IMG/VR virus record: IMGVR_UViG_3300025767_000110
Location: 1-25,924 of that record
Length of the DNA: 25,924 nt
DNA from: a virus
Reading direction: 5' to 3' (one strand)
Position 1 is the first letter of the stretch. Every line of letters begins with the position of its first letter. The translations under genes were made by a program, and so were the position numbers. Of the stretch, positions 1 to 7,166 are shown piece after piece. Below the pieces are notes generated by a model that saw only the letters and a list, made by a program, of their open reading frames with translations, did not search any database and was not told where the DNA came from.

Positions 1-181
1 CCCGTCGTCGCCTGTTAAAATATCCAAATGCACAAATCGACCATCACCGCTTTGACTAACACCAAGCCCGGTGAAACCCATGTTTGTTGCGTGCTTTATT
101 AATGTGTAGGCATTACCACCCCGAACAGATATATCAGCTGCCATGCCGGTTGTGTGTGCCGATAGCCGACCGACTTCCGCT
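1..181. repeat. Left copy of the contig-end repeat
   Basis: These 181 bases recur at 25744-25924 with a constant offset of 25743. I see three substitutions: position 11 (C here, G there), 25 (C, T) and 55 (A, G). All lie in the endolysin frame: position 11 changes Gly119 to Ala, the other two are synonymous. The repeat therefore marks assembly closure of a circular or terminally redundant genome sampled from a mixed population, not a functional repeat inside the gene. Confidence 0.95.
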
Positions 182-366
182 TTTGATTTTTCAATAGGAT
201 GTTCCGGGCAGCGATAACCAGATGTGATTTTAAAACCAAAATTGCATCGGTCGCGCAAGTCTTGGAGCTTTTCAATAAACGTTTCGTCCATCTCGGTTGC
301 GCCGCAACCACATCTACAAGTGAACTCACTCTCACTGAAGCTAGGAATGTCTGACCAATCTACCAT
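1..366 (-). CDS. Endolysin, M15 (D-Ala-D-Ala carboxypeptidase-like) peptidase, 5' part; runs off the contig
   Basis: This gene codes for a zinc peptidase that would cut the peptide bridges of host peptidoglycan at lysis. The ATG at 366 opens 122 codons to the contig edge; the last nine codons are read from the right-end copy, giving about 131 aa, a normal length for a compact M15_3 domain. Visible zinc-site motifs are SAHTTGMAADI (His71 and Asp78 as ligands) and VHLDI (His113), plus an N-terminal CRCGCG and an ITSGYRCP stretch typical of the family. There is no signal peptide, so it needs the holin encoded just downstream. AGAGG lies upstream of the ATG, and the start overlaps the 3' end of the preceding nuclease gene by 7 bases. 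Confidence 0.9.
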   Translation of the reverse strand, partial: MVDWSDIPSFSESEFTCRCGCGATEMDETFIEKLQDLRDRCNFGFKITSGYRCPEHPIEKSKAEVGRLSAHTTGMAADISVRGGNAYTLIKHATNMGFTGLGVSQSGDGRFVHLDILTGDDG

Positions 367-821
367 TTCAACCTCTTGTCTATTCGCGCCAACGCTTCGT
401 CTAGCTGACGCTTCTCATCATTAGCCTCAACAACATCAGCCCTGATATGTTTACGAACTATACCATGTTCGAAAGTAGGAATAAACCAACAACGTCTAAT
501 ATCCAGAGCCACCAATATCAAAAGGTCAACTGCACTTTCCTTGAGCTTTACCTTTGAGGCGCAACCCGTAGCAGTCGTCCAACTGTATCTAAGTATCTTT
601 GATGTTTTACGATTGCTATCTGTTACCGCGACCGAACGTGTTTTTATTTCGCAACGATAATGACGTTCATCGTCACGCATCAACAGCATATCAAAACCAG
701 CTTGTTGACATAGAACTGAGCGATAACCTAACGCCTCAACTATACCCGCCGCGATTAACTCACCAGCGCGACCAGTCTTAACTTCTCCGCGCTTTACTTG
801 GTGGCTTCCCAAATTATCCAA
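360..821 (-). CDS. PD-(D/E)XK-type endonuclease, Holliday-junction-resolvase or restriction-like
   Basis: The 153-aa product has the layout of the PD-(D/E)XK nuclease fold: Glu21 in GRAGELIAA, Asp44 in the GFDMLL strand, and Glu58-Ile-Lys60 in YRCEIKTR. This is the N-terminal helix, Asp, ExK order seen in archaeal-type resolvases and intron-type nucleases. Substrate unknown; trimming of replication intermediates or host DNA breakdown are both possible. The frame has no ATG before residue 45. A TTG at 821 (overlapping the previous gene by 28 bases) or at 812 must serve as start, and neither has a textbook ribosome-binding site. Its place between membrane and lysis genes, far from the replication block, is unusual. 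Confidence 0.65.
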   Translation of the reverse strand: MDNLGSHQVKRGEVKTGRAGELIAAGIVEALGYRSVLCQQAGFDMLLMRDDERHYRCEIKTRSVAVTDSNRKTSKILRYSWTTATGCASKVKLKESAVDLLILVALDIRRCWFIPTFEHGIVRKHIRADVVEANDEKRQLDEALARIDKRLKW

Positions 822-1255
822 CCCGCCAGACCAAGTATAACCAGTGAACCAAATGTAATTGCACCAACCATAAGAATATCCATAAACTGTTTCATTTGTT
901 GCGCTTTAACTTTACGCAACTCAGCCTGGCGTTCTTCTTCAGCCTCGATGCGCGCAGCTCGCTCTCGGATTATAGACGCATAAAAGTCACTGCCAAAGCG
1001 TAAATTTAACAGCTTCTTAATTTCGTAAAGTTCTTCTTGCTGTTGTTTGTACTCAATCATGTCTCCAGCAACGTCACCAAAGCCCAGTTTAGGCGCGAAG
1101 CGTTCTTTGTTAAACTCATCGTGACCAATCAGGATAGATGATAGCTGTTGACCGATGGCCTTCGCATCGTTCGCGCTGTCAAGGTTTTCCTTGATAAAGG
1201 CGATGCCCTGACGTGCCAGAGCCAATCCAGTTAAAATGGTGCTGACAGGTTCGAT
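794..1255 (-). CDS. Tail-anchored coiled-coil protein, apparently with an AUC start
   Basis: The product has about 153 aa: a helical N-terminus beginning IEPVSTILTGLAL, a charged middle (EAEEERQAELRKVKAQQ) likely to form a coiled coil, and one C-terminal membrane span around residues 125-150. From memory, similar proteins in aquatic phages begin with the same EPVSTILTG segment; function unknown, perhaps lysis or virion-related. There is no ATG or GTG near the 5' end of the frame. The sequence AAGGA sits 8 bases before an ATC at 1255, four bases after the preceding stop, which fits an AUC start. The alternative is TTG at 1225 (143 aa), which would drop the segment and lacks a Shine-Dalgarno match. 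Confidence 0.6.
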   Translation of the reverse strand: MEPVSTILTGLALARQGIAFIKENLDSANDAKAIGQQLSSILIGHDEFNKERFAPKLGFGDVAGDMIEYKQQQEELYEIKKLLNLRFGSDFYASIIRERAARIEAEEERQAELRKVKAQQMKQFMDILMVGAITFGSLVILGLAGWIIWEATK

Positions 1256-1259
1256 GGCT

Positions 1260-1424
1260 TTAATCCTTGTTGATTAGATTTTGGATTGTCTCTGTTTCAT
1301 AAATGCGTATAAGAACCCAAACAAGTGATGCCAGCGCAGTAGCTTCTGGCAAGAAATCAAAAACCGCGCCGATAGTTACGCCGCCAGCAGTAAAGTCTAC
1401 AACAGTCTTGACTTCGTCATCCAT
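1260..1424 (-). CDS. Small hydrophobic protein (54 aa), candidate accessory holin
   Basis: ATG at 1424, TAA at 1262-1260. After a short acidic start (MDDEVKTVVDF) the protein is hydrophobic over about residues 8-40 (AGGVTIGAVFDFLPEATALA, then SLVWVLIRIYE) and ends in a polar tail. One or two membrane passes are possible, in the size range of small phage holins or antiholins. It sits three bases after the 81-aa gene and four bases before the putative AUC start of the tail-anchored protein, so the three are surely cotranscribed. No named family is recognised; the membrane role is inferred from composition and position. Confidence 0.6.
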   Translation of the reverse strand: MDDEVKTVVDFTAGGVTIGAVFDFLPEATALASLVWVLIRIYETETIQNLINKD

Positions 1425-1427
1425 CGT

Positions 1428-1673
1428 TTATGCTTTACTAACAAATGCGGAATATGCGTCTTTAACAGCTTGCGTATGCACTGCATTGCACACCGCTTGA
1501 ACTTCAGCATCTTCGCCTTTAATATTTGCGTTGGGCGCTATAACGTGACGATGAAATGAGTGTGAAAGCTCCACACCATCTTCATTTATCATTGTTGATG
1601 TTCGAACGTGTACCATCTTGTGTTCACCCACGACCTCAATCTTGTCGATAACTGTTGTTTTGGTTAATGCCAT
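1428..1673 (-). CDS. Hypothetical protein (81 aa), tail/lysis junction
   Basis: An 81-aa soluble protein with an N-terminal half that looks beta-rich (TVIDKIEVVGEHKMVHVRTS) and an alpha-helical C-terminal half (AEVQAVCNAVHTQAVKDAYS). The ATG at 1673 is preceded by GGAGACCAGAG, a good ribosome-binding site. It follows the tail fibre gene by 13 bases. Small proteins of this look often stand between fibre and lysis genes in aquatic phages and might be virion decoration or fibre-assembly factors, but I recognise no family and assign no function. Confidence 0.6.
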   Translation of the reverse strand: MALTKTTVIDKIEVVGEHKMVHVRTSTMINEDGVELSHSFHRHVIAPNANIKGEDAEVQAVCNAVHTQAVKDAYSAFVSKA

Positions 1674-1686
1674 CTCTGGTCTCCGT

Positions 1687-2478
1687 TTATGTAGCGGTTA
1701 AATATGTAATTGTAGCCATCATGTCATTAGCATTAGCACCTGTGCCTAAATCCGCTATTGTTAAACTGGTTGGGTCTGCATTGATAGCTGAAACATAACT
1801 TAGTAAGACTGTAGAAGTGTTGTCTACCACATATCCAGATGTAGGATAGTTTACACCAAAAGTATTAGCCTGATGAACCACAATTCCACCAGCCGCACCA
1901 TCAAAACCTGCCGCTAAATTTCTTACAGAAAATGGCAAACCTGCCAATCGAAGGTTGCCAGTCATTCCACTAAGCGCATCAGTTCTAATTCTAAGCGTAG
2001 CAGTAACAAGATTTCCTATCTTAGTGTAATACCCTAGCTGTTTATCATAGGTGTTTGACCCTGCGTCTGAAGTGCCTTCAAAAACAGGTGTCCACGTTCC
2101 TTCCTCATAGTCGTCGAGCAGATTGCTGTTTGCAGTTCCAGAGCCACCAGCATCACCAAAATCAATGCCGTTTGATGTTCCCAAAACTATGTCACCAGTG
2201 ACGTCAATACCTGTGCTAGTTAAAGTAATAACACCACCAATCGAAGCAATTTTGTCATTGACCTGGTCTAATGTAAAAATTTCAATCCATGCGTCGTTGT
2301 CTTCGTTTCGCAACCATAGCTTGTTTGTGTCTGTTTCCATCCAAAACATATTTGCAAAAGTTGTCGCTGGCGCACTGTTGCCAGACTGCAAACCACCCAG
2401 AGCAACTAATGCGTTGTTCAAATCTGTGCGAAATGCTGAAAAACCCTGGTTTGCAATGTTTAAATCATGTTGGCTCAT
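1687..2478 (-). CDS. Tail fibre protein
   Basis: A 263-aa fibre-like protein. Residues 1-70 (ANQGFSAFRTDLNNALVALG, then FWMETDTNKLWLRNEDN) form the attachment segment shared by many phage fibres. Residues 85-115 are Gly/Thr/Asp-rich beta repeats. From about 122 the DDYEEGTWTPVFEG...GYYTKIGNLVTATLRI segment matches a beta-sandwich tip domain common in aquatic phage fibres. The start overlaps the stop of the gpJ-like gene by four bases (ATGA), so it is translationally coupled to the tail tip it presumably decorates. It likely binds host surface glycans; the receptor cannot be read from the sequence. Confidence 0.75.
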   Translation of the reverse strand: MSQHDLNIANQGFSAFRTDLNNALVALGGLQSGNSAPATTFANMFWMETDTNKLWLRNEDNDAWIEIFTLDQVNDKIASIGGVITLTSTGIDVTGDIVLGTSNGIDFGDAGGSGTANSNLLDDYEEGTWTPVFEGTSDAGSNTYDKQLGYYTKIGNLVTATLRIRTDALSGMTGNLRLAGLPFSVRNLAAGFDGAAGGIVVHQANTFGVNYPTSGYVVDNTSTVLLSYVSAINADPTSLTIADLGTGANANDMMATITYLTAT

Positions 2479-5400
2479 GTTGAGATTTCTCCATATCCTT
2501 TTGCGACGTAATCAAATGTCTTGTCTGTTACACTCGTACCATGACCATGATAAAATGTAATTGTGAACCCTGTCGCCGATTTCGATGTTATCACATAATG
2601 CTCATTAGTGTCTAGGTTTTCGGCAGTAACAGACAAACCTTGCAAAGCCTTGAATGCTGGGCTAAATGTCACGACTTTTGAGCCTGTGCCAGAGCTTATG
2701 TTGTTCTCAGCAATAACCCGGTCAGGCATATCGACTGTCACCGAAAGCCCGGTGATTGCTGGAGTTGAATTGTCGTTTTCTGCAAACAATATTGCTTTAA
2801 ACTCAAACGCTCGAGCTGTGTAATCGCCAACAGTAAACACGCGCCAATCTGACCAAACTGGCGAACCAGATGGGTCTCCGCTGGTCGTTCTGACATAAAG
2901 CTCAACATTTGTGTCGTCATATGTATCCGGGTCACCATCAAACAAACCGTTGGCAGCATCAAAATTGCCTAGTTTGCTGTCAAACAAATCGACATAATCA
3001 ATTCGCGTGCTGTCAATTGCAGCCGTAACGCGACTTGTGTAAACGCCACCTGTGTCAATATAATTGTCAAACAGATATGTGCCTGTGTCAGATATACCAC
3101 CACCGGCGTCAAACAATCCAACTTCGTCGTCAAAAAGCCCGGCATGACTATCGAAAAAGGTTGCGGAACCTAATTTGATAGCCGGAACGTCTAGTGTGTC
3201 AGGGTCAAGAACAACGTTTGTTTTTGCACCCGAAAAACCTGGGTCTTGAGTTGATGTTGCGACAAGATTTAAACCCGAAAAACTTTGAATGCTAACGCCG
3301 GTGCTTGCTGGTATTAAAGACGCATTGCCGGTAGTGTCATACGCTCGGACAAAATAAGTTCCACTCTGTGCCGGCACAATCACATTGGTTGCCTTTACTT
3401 TGGCAACGACTGTCACCGAATTTGAATAAGTTTGCGAGCTAGTTTTTGGCGTAAACCTGATTTGATAATAATCAACATCGACATCCGCAATTGCATCCCA
3501 TGTTAAATGCGCTTCTGACCCAACCACATTAACACTGAAATTTGCAACATTTGCCGGTGGAGCTGATTTGCCAATTGTTTGATGCGAAACGTGTGAATAG
3601 TTTATGCTGTGGACGCCAATGTTGTTGATAGCTTTTGCGCGAACAAGATAAGAAGTTTTATCTTCAACGTTTGACATTTCAAAGATTTGGCTGCTGCCCT
3701 GACCCATATTGCGCCAACCTGTAACCGGGTCATCTCCAGCTTTTAAAACTTCAACCAAATAATTTGACGCAAATGTTCCGCCACCTGTTACTGTTGCAAT
3801 TAATACGGTTGCAGCAGTCCCATTAATTAATCGAACCTCGTCCGAAACCGTTAAACCAACATCGCCAACAGTAAACGCCGACGGCAAATTTGTGTTTGGT
3901 GCTGGGTCAACTGCAATTTGCTCGTTTGCCGACCATGTATAAACTGCCGCTGCTGTTTCTCTCAAAACTAAATTTACACCAAAAGTGGGAGCGCCTGATA
4001 AATCTGTATCAGTCACGAGCTTCCATTCAACAACTTCAAATGGCTTTTGAGAAAATCCGAAACGAGTGTTGTTAATCAAAACCGTATCGCCAGTTCGAAC
4101 TTTGAACGCGGTTAATTTTGCGGGATAAACCAAAGAAATTTGCTGACGTTGTTTTTCAAGATGTATTTTTGCAAGTCTCTGCGCCGTTGACATGCTGCTT
4201 GTAAACGGCAAATTTAATTGGCTAACAACTTCTTCACCATCTTCGGCTATATAAGTTGCGTTGGTAATGCTTGGATAATCTGTTAATTGATAATCGCCAT
4301 CGGGGTCAATAATAACACCGCGAACCGTGTTAAAACTGTCACGTCGGCTGATTTTGGTTGTTAGCTGTATCCCAGAACGCAAATCATCCTCGTCTAGCGT
4401 AATGGTTGGCGTTTGATATGCCCCGGCATTTAATACCCACTTGCCATTCACTCGGATTAATGTGCCTTGAAAGGTTGTAAGCAATTCGCCTAGTATTTCA
4501 CCACGCGAACGAGCTGTGTCAATTACACCATTGCAGGTGTATCTTTTTTCGGTTGTTCCATCAACAAGCGTCACATCTTCATCACAAACATTTGCCGCCG
4601 CAATAAATGATGCGCTGTCCAATTCACTATCGGCTGCGCTCCAACCATAAACGCTTTTGATGTAGTCTCTGATAATTAGAGCCGGATTTGTGCTATAATT
4701 TGTGCTGCTGTCACGCGGGTCAAAAATCTTTTTGCCCTCGATTTCAACAGATATGTTTGGAATACCGTTGGCGAACGCATCCACATCATATTCAAACCGA
4801 GCGTAAATATATGGTGTGTTGTTTAAAACGCTTGTGTTTTTCCAATCTGGAAATGCTTCGACCAAGTCAGCGTCAGCTAAAGTTTGTGTGCCATCATAAA
4901 ATTTCATTCTCAAAAGAGAACTAGGGCTTTTCCAAAATTTATAACCCTCAAGTTGACCAGATAGTGTCGGGTCATAATTATAATAACCATAATTATATTC
5001 ACTATCAAAATCACCGACAAAGCCATACCCCGAGCTTGTTTGTATCCAACGCTTAACTCCATTAGCGTCCAAACCTTCTGCGCCTGACACATTAACCAAA
5101 TAAAGCTCACTGTCATTCAACCAAACTTTGTTTTTGGCTGCTCCATATTGGTCGTCGTCGCCAACCGACGCAACAGGATGCCCCGCAATAGCAACCACAA
5201 CGTGCAAATATTTTTCGTTGTCGGTTGTTCCCATAAATAAAACCGGGCCGGATGTTTTAACTTGTCCATAAATAATTTTTCGCGAAGCTGTCGGTTGTCG
5301 AACCATAACATTCCGACCCTGCGCCTCCTGGCTAAAACTGGCCGCTTGAGGCAAACTTGGAACGTCTATTAAAGCAGCTGAAACACTAATGGCGCCAGCT

Positions 5401-5513
5401 GTCCACGCAGCTGCGGCAAAGCCACCACCGGGTATAAAAAACGCAGCTGCAATGGCAATAATTGCTTCCGGGCTTGTTAGTGCCTTAAAAATCTTTTTTA
5501 TGGTTTTGCCCAT
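2475..5513 (-). CDS. Tail tip / host-specificity protein, lambda gpJ-like
   Basis: At 1012 aa this is the longest product. A hydrophobic Gly/Ala-rich N-terminus (residues 15-50) leads to a tail-tip hub region. The segment DTARSRGEILGELLTTFQGT near residue 335 and the NGKWVLNAGAY strand are typical of the phage-tail_3/gpJ family. Two fibronectin-III-like modules lie at about 540-650 and 651-742, followed by LFDxxxG repeats (about 787-865) and a C-terminal beta domain. It closes the tail tube and carries host recognition. Its place after the hub and NlpC-like genes matches the order of lambda (L-K-I-J) and of gene transfer agents. The ATG overlaps the preceding stop by one base (TAATG). Confidence 0.85.
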   Translation of the reverse strand: MGKTIKKIFKALTSPEAIIAIAAAFFIPGGGFAAAAWTAGAISVSAALIDVPSLPQAASFSQEAQGRNVMVRQPTASRKIIYGQVKTSGPVLFMGTTDNEKYLHVVVAIAGHPVASVGDDDQYGAAKNKVWLNDSELYLVNVSGAEGLDANGVKRWIQTSSGYGFVGDFDSEYNYGYYNYDPTLSGQLEGYKFWKSPSSLLRMKFYDGTQTLADADLVEAFPDWKNTSVLNNTPYIYARFEYDVDAFANGIPNISVEIEGKKIFDPRDSSTNYSTNPALIIRDYIKSVYGWSAADSELDSASFIAAANVCDEDVTLVDGTTEKRYTCNGVIDTARSRGEILGELLTTFQGTLIRVNGKWVLNAGAYQTPTITLDEDDLRSGIQLTTKISRRDSFNTVRGVIIDPDGDYQLTDYPSITNATYIAEDGEEVVSQLNLPFTSSMSTAQRLAKIHLEKQRQQISLVYPAKLTAFKVRTGDTVLINNTRFGFSQKPFEVVEWKLVTDTDLSGAPTFGVNLVLRETAAAVYTWSANEQIAVDPAPNTNLPSAFTVGDVGLTVSDEVRLINGTAATVLIATVTGGGTFASNYLVEVLKAGDDPVTGWRNMGQGSSQIFEMSNVEDKTSYLVRAKAINNIGVHSINYSHVSHQTIGKSAPPANVANFSVNVVGSEAHLTWDAIADVDVDYYQIRFTPKTSSQTYSNSVTVVAKVKATNVIVPAQSGTYFVRAYDTTGNASLIPASTGVSIQSFSGLNLVATSTQDPGFSGAKTNVVLDPDTLDVPAIKLGSATFFDSHAGLFDDEVGLFDAGGGISDTGTYLFDNYIDTGGVYTSRVTAAIDSTRIDYVDLFDSKLGNFDAANGLFDGDPDTYDDTNVELYVRTTSGDPSGSPVWSDWRVFTVGDYTARAFEFKAILFAENDNSTPAITGLSVTVDMPDRVIAENNISSGTGSKVVTFSPAFKALQGLSVTAENLDTNEHYVITSKSATGFTITFYHGHGTSVTDKTFDYVAKGYGEIST

Positions 5514-5947
5514 TATTCAATCCGCCAGCTTACTAATTCCATGTCTTCATTTTCAAGACAATTAAAAAGGTCTAAAGCCTCAATTTTTCCGCTTTCACCG
5601 AAGCAAATAACTTGCCGGCCTAGAACAACACCCAGAGATGGTATCATATTTTGATTTTGTATTATACCCACGACATCACCACGCTGCGCAAATCTTACAT
5701 CAATTCTTTTTCCAAAGTTTTTATCACACCAGTCAAATGCGTCGTTGGCAGTTTTTCGCAATGCCTTCCATGCGCTAATTTCGCTGTTATAAGTTCCGCG
5801 CCATTGTTTTACCGGGTCGCGGCCAGTCATTGCTTCAATTACATCTGAAACCAAACAAAAGCAGTCTGACACTCCCCATTTAAATTCTGCTGTTTTTGAG
5901 CGTTTGATTGCTTTATCCATTTGAATATCCCAATCATTAACCCGCAT
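5513..5947 (-). CDS. NlpC/P60-like tail peptidase-fold protein (DUF6950-type)
   Basis: Counted from the ATG at 5947 the protein has 144 aa. Residues 24-29 read WGVSDC, the Cys-containing signature of NlpC/P60-like tail proteins, and GDVVGIIQNQN near the middle fits the following beta strand. In active enzymes a His normally starts the next catalytic strand; here the matching segment reads IPSLGVVLGRQVICF without His, so activity is doubtful. In lambda and GTAs the equivalent gene sits between hub and tip genes, as here. I prefer 5947 to the upstream GTG at 5974 because AGGTGG lies 11 bases before it and the overlap with the previous gene shrinks to 11 bases. Confidence 0.75.
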   Translation of the reverse strand: MRVNDWDIQMDKAIKRSKTAEFKWGVSDCFCLVSDVIEAMTGRDPVKQWRGTYNSEISAWKALRKTANDAFDWCDKNFGKRIDVRFAQRGDVVGIIQNQNMIPSLGVVLGRQVICFGESGKIEALDLFNCLENEDMELVSWRIE

Positions 5948-6527
5948 TTGAAGTGTTACCACCTGCGTTTTCACCTCGACCCCAAGAAACTGTCAATTCT
6001 TGAACCGATGGCACAAAATCAAACCCAGTGTCATTCGGGTAATCAATTTTTTGGTCTTGCGGTGTATACCTTCGAACACCAGAACGCTCCAAGTCAATTA
6101 ACTGAGCTTCTGCGCTTAACGATATACTTGACGTCTGACCGCCATCCGACAATGACATGACATCCATTCGACCTTCAAAAACCATGTATGGGTCTGCAAC
6201 AACTGCGCCAGAACTATCTAAAACGCCAAAATAAACCTGCGCTGCATTCCCCTGGTAATCCTCGTTCAGTGACAAAGAAACAAACTCAGACGATATTCCG
6301 CTTAATGATAAGTCAACCCCGGACGCTTTTAACTCTGTTGTTTCAGAACCAATACTAACCCCCAAAAAGTTTCCCATTCCTAAATATGTTTTGCCGCCAA
6401 ATGTTATTTCACCATAGCCTGTCCACATATTAACTTCGTCGCTGAATGCTAAATGAACCGCTATAAATGGCGACAACACATTTGCATCAACCTCATTAGT
6501 AAACGCTGTTGTTATATTTCTAGCCAT
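5937..6527 (-). CDS. Tail hub / baseplate protein (DUF2163-like)
   Basis: A 196-aa beta-rich protein starting MARNITTAFTNEVDANVLSP. The pattern WTGYGEITFGGKTYLGMGNF, followed by a long run of alternating strands and the C-terminal RSGVRRYTPQDQKIDYPNDTG, resembles the DUF2163-like hub proteins encoded just before the NlpC-like gene in gene transfer agents and many siphophages. It likely forms part of the hub that links the distal tail ring to the gpJ-like tip. ATG overlaps the preceding stop by one base (TAATG), and its 3' end overlaps the NlpC-like gene by 11 bases. Confidence 0.7.
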   Translation of the reverse strand: MARNITTAFTNEVDANVLSPFIAVHLAFSDEVNMWTGYGEITFGGKTYLGMGNFLGVSIGSETTELKASGVDLSLSGISSEFVSLSLNEDYQGNAAQVYFGVLDSSGAVVADPYMVFEGRMDVMSLSDGGQTSSISLSAEAQLIDLERSGVRRYTPQDQKIDYPNDTGFDFVPSVQELTVSWGRGENAGGNTSNAG

Positions 6528-7159
6528 TAATTTACAACCTCCACCGCCCCAAATGTTATGCCATATTTCGTGAATTCAGTGATTGTGAAAGCTGTTTCAT
6601 TGCTTGACAATCTAAATGCGCCTTTTGCATTTGAAACAATTACTGTGCTTCCGTCTTGTGGCGAGTTTCGTAAATTTGGCCAGATGTCCAAAGTTGCTTG
6701 ACCGCTTGCGTTGCTGTCAACGTCGTTCAAAACTTTATAAAGTTGCAAAGCTGTCCCAGACCCAAGCTGAATATAATCGCCAGCCTTTAAGTAACCTGTT
6801 GCGCTTGTTGGCAATCCATCAATGGATAATTCACCACCAGTTTGCCCAGAACCATTAACAACCGGAGTTCCAGGTGTTGAGGCCGCGCTTCCTCTCGGTG
6901 TTGCGCCATTTGGGTCGCCCAAAAGAAACGTGCCATATTGGCCATTTAATTTTAATAAAAATGAAATCCATTCTTCGGCATCAGCTCGAGACATTGGTGG
7001 CAACCTGACATCTGCCTCCCAACGTTGGCCTTGATGTTTATAAACTTGCTGTTTGTAAGTGAATGGGCTTTCACTAACACCGACTGTTGACTGGGCATAT
7101 AGTGTTATTGAGTGAATGCCTTTAGACGTTGGCAGGTTTAGCGGGAAAGTTATTGCCAT
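6527..7159 (-). CDS. Distal tail protein (DUF2460- or Dit-like)
   Basis: A 210-aa protein beginning MAITFPLNLPTSKGIHSITL. It has the QRWEADVRLPPMSRADAEEW segment, a Gly/Ser/Thr-rich loop (residues about 88-112) and a C-terminal half of beta strands. Position right after the tape measure and before the hub indicates a distal tail ring or minor tail protein (lambda gpM/gpL region; GTA gene 12 position). AAGGTAG lies before the ATG, which follows the tape-measure stop by seven bases. The exact family name is less certain than the role. Confidence 0.65.
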   Translation of the reverse strand: MAITFPLNLPTSKGIHSITLYAQSTVGVSESPFTYKQQVYKHQGQRWEADVRLPPMSRADAEEWISFLLKLNGQYGTFLLGDPNGATPRGSAASTPGTPVVNGSGQTGGELSIDGLPTSATGYLKAGDYIQLGSGTALQLYKVLNDVDSNASGQATLDIWPNLRNSPQDGSTVIVSNAKGAFRLSSNETAFTITEFTKYGITFGAVEVVN

Positions 7160-7166
7160 GATTTTT

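Noticed and set aside
99-335. 78-aa minus-strand frame at the left end
   Set aside because: It is an out-of-frame shadow of the M15 endolysin, whose zinc motifs lie in the other frame and whose frame continues across the contig join.
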